Below are positions 56,419 through 64,000 of a stretch of 64,000 nt of DNA, piece by piece. The notes under the pieces are model-generated. The model made no database searches. It was not told the origin of the DNA and saw only the letters and a program-made list of their open reading frames with translations. The position numbers and the translations under genes are program-made. The first letter of the stretch is position 1. The number at the start of each line of letters is the position of its first letter. The DNA comes from Curtobacterium luteum. GTDB lineage: Bacteria; Actinomycetota; Actinomycetes; Actinomycetales; Microbacteriaceae. Location of the stretch: the NCBI RefSeq assembly GCF_001475545.1, contig NZ_LDQC01000002.1, forward strand, positions 86,900-150,899. The letters run 5' to 3'.

Positions 56419-57744
56419 GTGACACGCACGCGTTTCGCCGCACTCGGTGCGCTCGCCCTCGCAGGCGCGCTCGCCCTCACCGGGTGCTCCGCCGGAAGCA
56501 ACGGTGCTTCCGACGGCGGCACGAAGTCCATCGGCACACCCGACGGCAAGGGCAAGACCATCACCGTGTGGATCATGAACGGCGACCTCAGCCCGAAGAT
56601 CCTCGACGTCGCCGAGAAGCAGTTCACGAAGGACACCGGAGCCAAGGTGAAGCTCCAGCTGCAGCAGTGGGACGGCATCACGACCAAGCTCACGACGGCG
56701 CTCGCGCAGCAGGACGCTCCGGACGTGGTCGACCTCGGCAACACGCAGGTGCCGGTGTACGCCGCGACCGGGGGCCTGATGGACCTCTCGCCCTACAAGG
56801 AGGAGCTGCAGGACGGGCAGACGTGGCTGTCCGGGCTCGAGGGCCCGGCAACCGTCGACGGCAAGCTCTACGGTGCCCCGCTGTTCGCCGGCAACCGCGC
56901 GGTCATCTACAACAAGAAGACATGGGCGGACGCCGGGGTCACCGACGTGCCGAAGTCGTACGACGAGCTCACCGCCGACCTCGACAAGGTGAAGGCGAAG
57001 AACCCCCAGGCCGACTTCTCCGCGTTCTACATGCCCGGCCAGTACTGGTACGGCGGGCTGCAGTGGGTGTGGGACGCCGGCGGCCAGATCGCCACCGAGA
57101 AGGGCGGCAAGTGGACGGGAGCGCTCGACTCCGCGGCCGCCGTCAAGGGCCTCACCGCGTGGAAGGACTTCCAGAACGCGTACTCGGCGAAGTCCACGCA
57201 GGACATCAACACCGACAAGCCTGCCGAGTCCGACGTCTTCGCCCAGGGCAACACCTCGGCGATCCTCGGGTCCGCCTGGGAGATCGGGTCGATCACGACG
57301 GCCAAGCCCGAGCTGAAGGACCAGATCGGCACGTTCCCGATGCCGTCGGCGAACGAGGGCAAGACCCAGCCGGTGTTCCTCGGCGGTTCCGACCTCGGCA
57401 TCCCGTCGAAGTCGCAGAACCAGGACCTCGCGCTCTACTACACGAAGATCCTGACCTCGAAGGAGTTCCAGAAGGACCAGGTCTTCGGTGTCGACGGATG
57501 GGAGCCGAACTCGACGCAGCTGCTCGACGCGGTCGCCGGTGACGTGGATGAGCTCCACAAGCCGTACTTCGAGGCCGCCTCGACCAGCCGCCCGACCCCG
57601 GCGACCCCGGGCTGGGCGACCATCGAGGGCGACTCGAGCTTCCAGACGATGTTCGCCGACGTCGCCACGGGTCGGAAGACACCGCAGCAGGCAGCCGAGG
57701 GCTTCTCCGAGCACCTCACGTCCGCGCTCAACGCGCAGCAGTAG
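56419..57744 (+). CDS. Sugar ABC transporter binding lipoprotein (SBP family 1)
   Basis: 441 residues. Signal peptide with lipobox LTGC near residue 23; mature part with ITVWIMNGDLSPKILDVAEKQF, DVVDLGNTQVPVYAATGGLMDL, and YGAPLFAGNRAVIYNKK, typical of CUT1 binding proteins for mono- to oligosaccharides. The sugar cannot be named. GTG start chosen for the AAGGGAG site eight bases upstream. A tight hairpin lies just after the stop, inside the permease gene, which may keep binding-protein mRNA more abundant. Confidence 0.93.
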   Translation: MTRTRFAALGALALAGALALTGCSAGSNGASDGGTKSIGTPDGKGKTITVWIMNGDLSPKILDVAEKQFTKDTGAKVKLQLQQWDGITTKLTTALAQQDAPDVVDLGNTQVPVYAATGGLMDLSPYKEELQDGQTWLSGLEGPATVDGKLYGAPLFAGNRAVIYNKKTWADAGVTDVPKSYDELTADLDKVKAKNPQADFSAFYMPGQYWYGGLQWVWDAGGQIATEKGGKWTGALDSAAAVKGLTAWKDFQNAYSAKSTQDINTDKPAESDVFAQGNTSAILGSAWEIGSITTAKPELKDQIGTFPMPSANEGKTQPVFLGGSDLGIPSKSQNQDLALYYTKILTSKEFQKDQVFGVDGWEPNSTQLLDAVAGDVDELHKPYFEAASTSRPTPATPGWATIEGDSSFQTMFADVATGRKTPQQAAEGFSEHLTSALNAQQ

Positions 57745-57747
57745 TCG

Positions 57748-58785
57748 ATGACCTCCACTGCAGAGCGGGTGTCCGGTCCGGCCTCGGCCGGGCCGGACAC
57801 CCGGCGTGCCGGTCTCCGGCGGAGCCGTCCGGCGGGGTCGGGTCCGTCGGGGTCCGACCCGGCGGGCGGTCGCGGTGGCCGTCGGCGGTCGCTGACGGCG
57901 TCCCGAGCGCCACTCGTGCTGCTGGCGCCGGCCGCGGTCCTGCTGCTCGCGCTCGTCGTGTACCCACTCCTTCGGCTGCTCGTCATCTCCTTCCAGGACT
58001 ACGGCCTCCGTGCGATCTTCACCGGGCAGGCCGGGTTCGCCGGGCTGAGGAACTACACGAACGTGCTCACCGACGCGAGCTTCTGGCCGGTCATCCTCCG
58101 GACGGTGCTCGTCACGGGGGCGATGGTCGTCGGGACGATCGGCATCGGCATGGCCGTCTCGCAGCTGCTCACGCGACTCGGGGTGGTGATGCGGACGGTC
58201 GTCAGCGTCGTGCTCGTGCTCGCCTGGGCGATGCCGAACGTGGCGTCGAGCCTCGTGTGGCAGTGGCTCTTCCAGCCGTTCTACGGCGTGCTCAACTGGA
58301 TCATCACGCAACTCGGCGTGTTCGGGGACCACACGCAGGACAACTGGGCCTCGACCCCCGGGCAGTCCCTGGCGATCGTGCTCTCGCTCGTCATCTGGCA
58401 AGCCGTGCCGTTCGTGGCCCTCACGCTGTACGCCGCGCAGTCGCAGATCGCGCCGGAGTACTACGAGGCCGGCGCACTCGACGGCGCCTCGGCGTGGGCG
58501 ATGTACCGCGCGATCACGCTCCCCGCGCTCGTGCCGACGCTGCTCCTCGTCACGATCCTCTCGGTGATCTGGGACTTCAACGTCTTCAACCAGATCTGGT
58601 TGCTCACCAAGGGCGGCCCGGAGGACACCACGCTCACGCTCGGCATCTGGACCTTCGTGAAGTCCTTCGTGTCGAACGCGTACGGGCAGGGCGCGGCCAT
58701 CGCCGTCATCTCGACGCTGATCCTCGGGGCACTCACCAGCTACTACATCCGCCGGCTCGTCCGCAGTGGAGAGGAAGACCTGTGA
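57748..58785 (+). CDS. Sugar ABC transporter permease (MalF-like)
   Basis: 345 residues. A 50-residue basic, Gly/Ser/Arg-rich N-tail precedes the first helix (LVLLAPAAVLLLALVVYPLL). The core has RTVLVTGAMVVGTIGIGMAV and the EAA loop YYEAGALDGASAWAMYRAITLP. The N-tail residues 7-19 are encoded by an 18-base inverted repeat (57766-57803), so the tail may come from inserted palindromic DNA. No strong ribosome-binding site. Confidence 0.92.
   Translation: MTSTAERVSGPASAGPDTRRAGLRRSRPAGSGPSGSDPAGGRGGRRRSLTASRAPLVLLAPAAVLLLALVVYPLLRLLVISFQDYGLRAIFTGQAGFAGLRNYTNVLTDASFWPVILRTVLVTGAMVVGTIGIGMAVSQLLTRLGVVMRTVVSVVLVLAWAMPNVASSLVWQWLFQPFYGVLNWIITQLGVFGDHTQDNWASTPGQSLAIVLSLVIWQAVPFVALTLYAAQSQIAPEYYEAGALDGASAWAMYRAITLPALVPTLLLVTILSVIWDFNVFNQIWLLTKGGPEDTTLTLGIWTFVKSFVSNAYGQGAAIAVISTLILGALTSYYIRRLVRSGEEDL
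57766..57803 (+). repeat. Hairpin at the binding protein-permease junction
   Basis: Arms 57766-57783 and 57786-57803 pair in 17 of 18 positions. It starts 22 bases after the binding-protein stop and lies in codons 7-19 of the permease gene. It is not of the GGAGGC type. It could slow 3'-end decay of the upstream mRNA. Confidence 0.7.
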
Positions 58786-59723
58786 CGACGACATCGACAC
58801 CCGGGGTGACCGCGTCGGAGGCGCAGCCCGACGTGGCGGGGGCCGGACGCGCCTCCAGGCAGGGCGGGCCGGACCGCGTGGCCGCGCCGGTACGCGGCCG
58901 CCGACGGAAGCCCCGTGTGGTCGCGAACACGATCGCGGTCGTGTTCTGCCTCGTCTGGGTGTTCCCGATCTACTGGATGGTGAACACCGCGTTCAAGCCC
59001 GCGGACGAGGTCACCACGCTGACGCCGATCTGGCTACCGCTCCGACCGACGCTCGAGAACTTCACCAGGGCGCTCACGCAGGACGGTTTCCTCGTCTACC
59101 TGCGGAACTCGGCGATCGTCGTCGTGGCGGCGGTCCTGCTCTCGATCGTGGTCGGGTTCCTGGCGTCGGCGGCGCTGTCGCGGTTCCGGTTCCGCGGTCG
59201 GCGGGCGATCCTCGTGGCGATCCTGTTCGTGCAGATGATCCCGTCCGGGGCCCTGCTGATCCCGCTGTTCCTGTCGTTCCAGACCCTCGGGTTGCTCAAC
59301 AGCTACATCGGGCTGATCCTCGCGTACGTGGCGAGTGTGTTGCCGTTCTCGATCTGGGTGATGCGCGGGTTCTTCGTGGCCGTGCCGGTCGAGATCGAGG
59401 AGGCCGCGAAGGTCGACGGTGCGGGGACGTTCCGGATCCTCTGGAGCGTGCTGTTCCCGCTCGTGATGCCGGGGGTGATCGCGACGAGCGTGTTCGCGTT
59501 CATCGCGGCGTGGAACGACTACCTGACGGCGTACGTGATGCTGAAGGACCAGGGGATGTACACGCTGCCGGTCTGGCTCGCGGGGTTCTCCACGAACAAG
59601 GGGACGGACTTCGGCGGACTCATGGCGGCCTCGGTGCTGTTCTCGATCCCCGTGGTGGTGTTCTTCCTCATCGTGCAGCGGCGGCTCGTCAGCGGGATGA
59701 CGGCGGGGGCCGTCAAGGGGTGA
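58782..59723 (+). CDS. Sugar ABC transporter permease (MalG-like)
   Basis: 313 residues. A 45-residue Arg-rich N-tail leads to the first helix (VVANTIAVVFCLVWVFPIYW); then LPLRPTLENFTRAL, LIPLFLSFQTLGLLNSYIGLIL and the EAA loop EIEEAAKVDGAGTFRILWSVLFPL. The ending AAWNDYLTAYVML...VSGMTAGAVKG is typical of MalG proteins. GTG start overlapping the upstream stop by four bases. A GGAGGC-family half-element (58849-58860) lies in the N-tail codons. No ATPase gene follows. Confidence 0.94.
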   Translation: MTTTSTPGVTASEAQPDVAGAGRASRQGGPDRVAAPVRGRRRKPRVVANTIAVVFCLVWVFPIYWMVNTAFKPADEVTTLTPIWLPLRPTLENFTRALTQDGFLVYLRNSAIVVVAAVLLSIVVGFLASAALSRFRFRGRRAILVAILFVQMIPSGALLIPLFLSFQTLGLLNSYIGLILAYVASVLPFSIWVMRGFFVAVPVEIEEAAKVDGAGTFRILWSVLFPLVMPGVIATSVFAFIAAWNDYLTAYVMLKDQGMYTLPVWLAGFSTNKGTDFGGLMAASVLFSIPVVVFFLIVQRRLVSGMTAGAVKG

Positions 59724-59744
59724 CAGCCCCACAGCTCGGACCTC

Positions 59745-59779
59745 AACGCCCCGTCCTGCCGTGTGCAGGGCGGGGCGTT
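59745..59779 (+). terminator. Terminator hairpin after the sugar ABC operon
   Basis: Arms 59745-59759 and 59765-59779 pair in 14 of 15 positions (the other can be G-U) with a 5-base loop. It separates the ABC operon from the fructose operon. Confidence 0.8.
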
Positions 59780-59813
59780 CATCTCTGGTCGTGTTGGTTC
59801 TGTGGCGAAACGG

Positions 59814-59856
59814 TTGCGAACGTGTGGGTTTGCGGCGTACAGTGCTCGAAACCCAC
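59814..59856 (+). promoter_or_regulatory. Promoter and inverted repeat of the fructose operon
   Basis: TTGCGA (59814-59819), 18 bases, TACAGT (59838-59843). GTGGGTTT (59824-59831) and AAACCCAC (59849-59856) form a perfect 8-base inverted repeat around the -10, a good candidate for self-regulation by the DeoR protein encoded just downstream. Confidence 0.68.
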
Positions 59857-59876
59857 GGGAACGAAGGAGTTCGGGC

Positions 59877-60665
59877 ATGTACGCAACCGAGCGGCACAAC
59901 GCGATCGCAGCGTCGCTGCAGTCGGCCGGCCGTGTCTCCGTCGCCGAACTCGCCGAGCACTTCGACGTCACGACCGAGACCGTCCGTCGTGACCTGGACG
60001 CCCTCGAGTCCGCCGGACTCCTGCGTCGCGTCCACGGGGGAGCGGTCCCCGTCGGCCGGTCGAGCGTCGTCGAGCTGAGCGTCGCCGAGCGCGAGGGACA
60101 GCACGGCTCCGCCAAGACCGCCATCGCCCATGCGGCGATGCGTCTCGTGCCGCCGACGTTCACCGGGTCGATCGCCCTCGATGCCGGCACGACCTGCGCC
60201 GCCGTCGGTGCCGAGCTCGCCCGGTGGGAGCCCGCCACGGCCGGAGCGACCATCACCGTCATCACGAACTCGGTACCGATCGCCGCGGTCCTGCAGCACA
60301 GCGAGCACGTCGAACTGCACCTCCTCGGGGGCCGGGTGCGCGGTGTCACCAGCGCCGCCGTCGGGACCGCCACGGTCGAGCAGATCGGCGCGCTGCGACC
60401 CGACATCGCCTTCGTCGGGACGAACGGCCTGTCCGCCGGCTTCGGGCTGAGCACCCCCGACGAGTACGAGGCCGCGGTCAAGGGTGCCTACGTCCTGGCC
60501 GCTCGGCGGAGCGTCGTCCTCGCCGACGCCGCGAAGCACGGGGTCGAGGCCCTGATGCGCTTCGCCCGGCTCGACGAGGTCGACACGATCGTCACCGACC
60601 AGGAGCCCCCGGCGGACCTCGCCGGCGCGCTCGCCGAAGCGGACGTCGAGGTGGTCGTCGCATGA
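59877..60665 (+). CDS. DeoR-family regulator of the fructose operon
   Basis: 262 residues. N-terminal DeoR helix-turn-helix: RHNAIAASLQSAGRVSVAELAEHFDVTTETVRRDLDALESAGLLRRVHGGAV. The sugar-phosphate domain has SIALDAGTTCAAVGAEL, VITNSVPIAAVLQ, LLGGRVRGVTSAAVG and VLADAAKHG. The effector is probably fructose 1-phosphate, judging from the coupled genes. GAAGGAG precedes the ATG. Its stop overlaps the fruK start by four bases. Confidence 0.93.
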   Translation: MYATERHNAIAASLQSAGRVSVAELAEHFDVTTETVRRDLDALESAGLLRRVHGGAVPVGRSSVVELSVAEREGQHGSAKTAIAHAAMRLVPPTFTGSIALDAGTTCAAVGAELARWEPATAGATITVITNSVPIAAVLQHSEHVELHLLGGRVRGVTSAAVGTATVEQIGALRPDIAFVGTNGLSAGFGLSTPDEYEAAVKGAYVLAARRSVVLADAAKHGVEALMRFARLDEVDTIVTDQEPPADLAGALAEADVEVVVA

Positions 60666-61744
60666 TCAAGGACCCGAGCCCGGACGCGCGCACCAGCACG
60701 CGCATCGTCACGGTCACCCCGAACCCGAGCCTCGACCGCACGATCGAACTCGCGGGCGAGCTCCAGCGCGGCGCCGTCCAGCGTGCCACCCGGTCCACGG
60801 CAGAGCCCGGCGGCAAGGGCGTCAACGTCTCCCGGGTCGTCGTGGCGAGCGGCGGGGACACGATCGCGGTGCTGCCGGGTGACGAGCTCGACCCGGTGCT
60901 GCTCGGCCTCGCGACCCGCGGCATCCCGACGGCCGCGATGCCGATCGGCGCCCCGCTCCGCTCGAACGTCACGGTCACCGAGCCCACCGGCACGACGACG
61001 AAGCTCAACGAGCCCGGGCCGTCCCTCGCCGGACGGCTCGACGAGTTCGCCGCCCTCGTCGCCGACGCCGCGGGGCCGACCCCGACCGGTCCGGGCGCGC
61101 GCTGGGTCGTCCTCGCCGGGTCGCTGCCGCCGGGACTGCCGGACGACGCGCTCGCCGAGCTGGTCCGGGCCGTCCGTGCCCGCCACGGTGAGGACGTCCG
61201 GATCGCCGTCGACTCGTCCGGCGTGCCGTTCACCGCGCTGCTGCAGTCCGGTGAGCGGATCGACCTCGTCAAGCCGAACGCCGAGGAACTCGCCGAGGTC
61301 GTCGGCGGCGACCCCGACGAGTACGAGCGTGACCTCGAGGCCGCTGCCGCCGCGGCCGAACGGCTCCGGTCGCGGGGTGTCGACACCGTCCTGCTCACCC
61401 TCGGCAGTGCCGGCGCCGTCCTCGTCGGCCCCGACGGGGCGCACGCCGCCGCAGCCCCGACGATCGTCGCCCGCTCGACCGTCGGCGCGGGGGACTCGTC
61501 CCTCGCCGGGTACCTGCTCGCCGAGGTCGCCGGCGCGCGGCCGGAGGAGCGCCTCGCCCAGGCCGTCGCGACCGGAGCGGCAGCCGCCGCGCTCCCGGGC
61601 AGTGACGTCCCCGCACTCGACCACACCGACCCCTCCGCCATCACGGTCCGCAGACTCCGGACCGAGACGGCCGCGGTCCCCGACACACCGGAGCCATCGG
61701 TGACCGCGGCGGGGACACCCGTCGCGGCGCCGGAACCGGTCTGA
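60662..61744 (+). CDS. fruK: 1-Phosphofructokinase (PfkB family)
   Basis: 360 residues. TVTPNPSLDRTIELAGELQRGAV at the start, EPGGKGVNVSRVVVASGG (PfkB signature 1), LAGSLPPGLPDDALAELVR, and signature 2 with the catalytic Asp in STVGAGDSSLAGYLL. It phosphorylates fructose 1-phosphate to fructose 1,6-bisphosphate with ATP. The C-terminal 35 residues are a Pro/Thr/Val-rich extension not needed for the fold. Between the DeoR and PTS genes, the order typical of actinobacterial fructose operons. Confidence 0.93.
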   Translation: MIKDPSPDARTSTRIVTVTPNPSLDRTIELAGELQRGAVQRATRSTAEPGGKGVNVSRVVVASGGDTIAVLPGDELDPVLLGLATRGIPTAAMPIGAPLRSNVTVTEPTGTTTKLNEPGPSLAGRLDEFAALVADAAGPTPTGPGARWVVLAGSLPPGLPDDALAELVRAVRARHGEDVRIAVDSSGVPFTALLQSGERIDLVKPNAEELAEVVGGDPDEYERDLEAAAAAAERLRSRGVDTVLLTLGSAGAVLVGPDGAHAAAAPTIVARSTVGAGDSSLAGYLLAEVAGARPEERLAQAVATGAAAAALPGSDVPALDHTDPSAITVRRLRTETAAVPDTPEPSVTAAGTPVAAPEPV

Positions 61745-61826
61745 CCCGCACCACCCGAGCACCACCCCCCACACCGCAGCACGAAGCACGGCCCGCGCCC
61801 CCGGCGCCACTGCAAAGGAGCAACCC

Positions 61827-63956
61827 ATGTCCGCAGACACGACGCAGCGCCTCATCAGCGCTGAGCTCGTCGGCCTCGACGAGGACCTCGGAGCGACGTC
61901 GAGCGACGTCATCCGCGTCCTCGCCGACCGCGTCGCCGCCACCGGCCGCGCAGCCGACGGAGCCGCCCTCGCCGAGGACGCCATCAAGCGCGAAGCCAGC
62001 GTCGGCACGGGCGTGCCCGGCGGCATCGCCATCCCGCACGCCCGTTCGGCCTCCGTGTCGAGCCCGACCCTGGCGTTCTCACGCCTCGCCCGGAAGGTGC
62101 CGTTCGGCGCCCCGGACGGCGACGCCGACGTCGTCTTCATGATCGCCGTGCCCGAGGGTGCCGACAAGGACCACCTCACGGTCCTGTCGACCCTCGCCCG
62201 GGCGCTCATCCGCGAGGACTTCACCGCGGCGCTCCGTGCCGCGTCGACCCCGCAGGAGATCGTCGACCTCGTCCAGCGCGAGGTGGGCGGCGAGGTCGCC
62301 GCAGCCGGCGTCGGGAACGCGAGCAGCGCCTCCCGGCAGGCCGCAGCGCCGTCGACGCAGGCCGCGTCCGGAGACGCGACCACGACGAGCAACGCCGCGG
62401 GTGCCCGCAAGGTCATCGTCGGCGTCACCGCCTGCCCGACCGGCATCGCGCACACCTACATGGCCGCCGACGCCCTCGTCGCCGCCGCCCAGCGTGCCGG
62501 CGCCGAGATGCACGTCGAGACGCAGGGGTCCTCGCAGGTCGAGCCGCTCGACCCGGCGCTCATCGCCCGCGCGGACGCCGTCGTGTTCGCGGTGGACGTC
62601 GACGTACGCGACCGCGGCCGGTTCGCGGGCAAGCCCCTCGTGTCCGGCCCGGTCAAGCGCGGGGTCGACGAGCCCGACAAGATGATCGCCGAGGCGCTCC
62701 GAGCCGCCGACGGCCCGAACGCCGCGCGTGTCCAGGGCGGAGCGGCCACCGCCGAGACCACGAAGACCGACGAGCACTTCGGACAGGCCCTCAAGCGCTG
62801 GCTCCTCACCGGCGTCAGCTACATGATCCCGTTCGTCGCGGGCGGGGGTCTGCTCATCGCGCTCGGCTTCCTGCTCGCCGGGTACGGCATCGCGCTCACG
62901 CACGGTGACTCCGGCCAGAACAACGCCGTGTACACGCTGACGAACTACACGCTGCTGAACCTGCCGCCGGAGGGCCTCGCGTACTACCTCGGTGCGGCTG
63001 CGTTCCAGATCGGCGGGATCTCGCTCGGGTTCCTCGTCGCCGCGCTCGCCGGGTACATCGCGTACGCGATCGCCGACCGGCCGGGCATCGCGCCGGGCTT
63101 CGTCGCCGGGTCGATCGCCGTCTTCATGAACGCCGGCTTCCTCGGCGGGCTCGTCGGTGGTCTCATCGCCGGTGGCGCCGCGTACTGGATCGGGCGCATC
63201 CCGACCTGGCGCTGGCTGCGCGGCCTCATGCCGGTCGTGATCATCCCGCTGTTCGCGTCGATCATCGCCTCCGGACTCATGCTCCTCGTGCTCGGCGGGC
63301 CGATCGCCTGGGTCATGACGCAGCTCACCGCGTGGCTGAACTCGCTGTCCGGCGCGTCGGCGGTCCTGCTCGGCATCATCCTCGGCCTCATGATGGCGTT
63401 CGACCTCGGCGGTCCGGTGAACAAGGTGGCCTACGCGTTCGCGGTCGCCGGCCTCGGTGCCGGTTCGGCCACCAACGTCGTGCCGTTCGAGATCATGGCC
63501 GCCGTGATGGCCGCGGGCATGGTCCCGCCGCTGGCCCTCGCGCTCGCCTCGACCGTCCTCTACCGTCGCGGCTTCACCAAGCCCGAGCGGGAGAACGGCA
63601 AGGCCGCGTGGCTGCTCGGTGCGTCGTTCATCTCCGAGGGCGCGATCCCGTTCGCGGCGGCCGACCCGCTGCGGGTCATCCCGGCGTCGATGGTCGGTGC
63701 TGCGGTCACGGGGGCGATCTCGATGGCGGCGGGCGTGACCTCGCGGGCACCGCACGGCGGCATCTTCGTGTTCTTCGCGATCGGCAACATCTGGATGTTC
63801 ATCGTCGCGATCCTCGCCGGCACCGTGGTCTCCGCGCTCGTGCTGGTCGGGCTCAAGAAGTGGGTGCGTCGTCGTCCGGCGGACGAGGTCGCGGCGGGTT
63901 CCGAAGCCGCGGTCGCGGCTGAGACGGTGGGGCAGCGCGCGCCGGTCGCGGCGTAG
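61827..63956 (+). CDS. fruA: Fructose-specific PTS enzyme IIABC
   Basis: 709 residues with the three domains in order: IIA (residues 1-155, phosphorylated His71 in GGIAIPHARS), a linker rich in Ala/Ser/Thr, IIB (about 195-290, phosphorylated Cys203 in TACPTGIAHTYMAA), and membrane IIC (from about 315, GVSYMIPFVAGGGLLIALGF, NAGFLGGLVGGLIAGG, FISEGAIPFAAADPLRVIPA). It imports and phosphorylates fructose to fructose 1-phosphate. AAAGGAG precedes the ATG; an 80-base leader follows fruK. HPr and enzyme I are not in the window. Confidence 0.97.
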   Translation: MSADTTQRLISAELVGLDEDLGATSSDVIRVLADRVAATGRAADGAALAEDAIKREASVGTGVPGGIAIPHARSASVSSPTLAFSRLARKVPFGAPDGDADVVFMIAVPEGADKDHLTVLSTLARALIREDFTAALRAASTPQEIVDLVQREVGGEVAAAGVGNASSASRQAAAPSTQAASGDATTTSNAAGARKVIVGVTACPTGIAHTYMAADALVAAAQRAGAEMHVETQGSSQVEPLDPALIARADAVVFAVDVDVRDRGRFAGKPLVSGPVKRGVDEPDKMIAEALRAADGPNAARVQGGAATAETTKTDEHFGQALKRWLLTGVSYMIPFVAGGGLLIALGFLLAGYGIALTHGDSGQNNAVYTLTNYTLLNLPPEGLAYYLGAAAFQIGGISLGFLVAALAGYIAYAIADRPGIAPGFVAGSIAVFMNAGFLGGLVGGLIAGGAAYWIGRIPTWRWLRGLMPVVIIPLFASIIASGLMLLVLGGPIAWVMTQLTAWLNSLSGASAVLLGIILGLMMAFDLGGPVNKVAYAFAVAGLGAGSATNVVPFEIMAAVMAAGMVPPLALALASTVLYRRGFTKPERENGKAAWLLGASFISEGAIPFAAADPLRVIPASMVGAAVTGAISMAAGVTSRAPHGGIFVFFAIGNIWMFIVAILAGTVVSALVLVGLKKWVRRRPADEVAAGSEAAVAAETVGQRAPVAA

Positions 63957-63988
63957 TCGACGCATCCACCTGGCGCACGTGACCACGT

Positions 63989-64000
63989 GACGGACGGGAG
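63989..64000 (+). repeat. Left arm of a GGAGGC-family hairpin, cut by the window end
   Basis: GACGGACGGGAG, 32 bases after the fruA stop, is identical to the first 12 bases of the perfect hairpin at 5154. A terminator probably completes just beyond the window. Confidence 0.65.

Overview
The window is high-GC (about 70%) actinobacterial chromosomal DNA. Gene content points to Microbacteriaceae, most likely Curtobacterium or a close relative: a dnaK-grpE-dnaJ-hspR operon with HspR operators, many sugar ABC operons without their own ATPase, TANNNT -10 boxes and several apparently leaderless genes. This placement rests on gene content and style only. I see no rRNA, tRNA, CRISPR array, insertion sequence or prophage.

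Layout. 1-3.7 kb (minus): sugar ABC operon (binding protein, two permeases) ending in a GH2 beta-galactosidase that runs off the left edge. 4-8.5 kb: a baeRF/Rv2629-like protein, an acyltransferase, an MFS exporter with its divergent FadR-type GntR regulator, and a 50-residue orphan peptide. 8.7-17.5 kb: LacI regulator and a six-gene oligosaccharide uptake operon of the peptide/opine ABC type (lipoprotein, two permeases, fused double ATPase) with an alpha/beta hydrolase and a GH1 beta-glucosidase. 17.6-20.3 kb: ankyrin protein, secreted beta-helix protein, small lipoprotein. 20.4-31.5 kb: exopolysaccharide locus with UDP-sugar dehydrogenase, three glycosyltransferases, Wzx-like flippase, Wzy-like polymerase, Wzz/BY-kinase fusion and an SGNH acyltransferase. 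31.5-36.7 kb (minus): an RlmG-like methyltransferase, then the chaperone operon dnaK-grpE-dnaJ-hspR. 37-45.7 kb: secreted lectin/Ig-repeat protein, aldo/keto reductase, small conserved protein, GH2 beta-mannosidase, and the polyprenyl-phosphate sugar transferase that would start exopolysaccharide assembly. 45.8-50.6 kb: TatA, a drug exporter, an N-domain-less ClpB with a perfect HspR operator, and a DUF2231 membrane protein. 50.7-56.2 kb: two-component system, Cys-rich lipoprotein and a MacAB-like exporter. 56.4-59.7 kb: another sugar ABC operon without ATPase. 59.9-64 kb: fructose operon (DeoR regulator, 1-phosphofructokinase, PTS IIABC).

Two signals cut across the genes. (1) A palindromic GGAGGC...GCCTCC element family recurs through the window. 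Most copies are intergenic terminator-like hairpins, but one lies inside the start of the double-ATPase gene, one covers the ribosome-binding site and start codon of the lacI gene, and half-elements sit in coding segments for disordered tails and linkers. (2) A TACTTGATACATC-like element sits exactly on the promoters of UDP-sugar dehydrogenase, Wzz/BY-kinase, the initiating sugar transferase and the secreted lectin/Ig protein. This suggests one regulon for scattered surface-polysaccharide genes. HspR operators likewise join dnaK and clpB into one heat-shock regulon.
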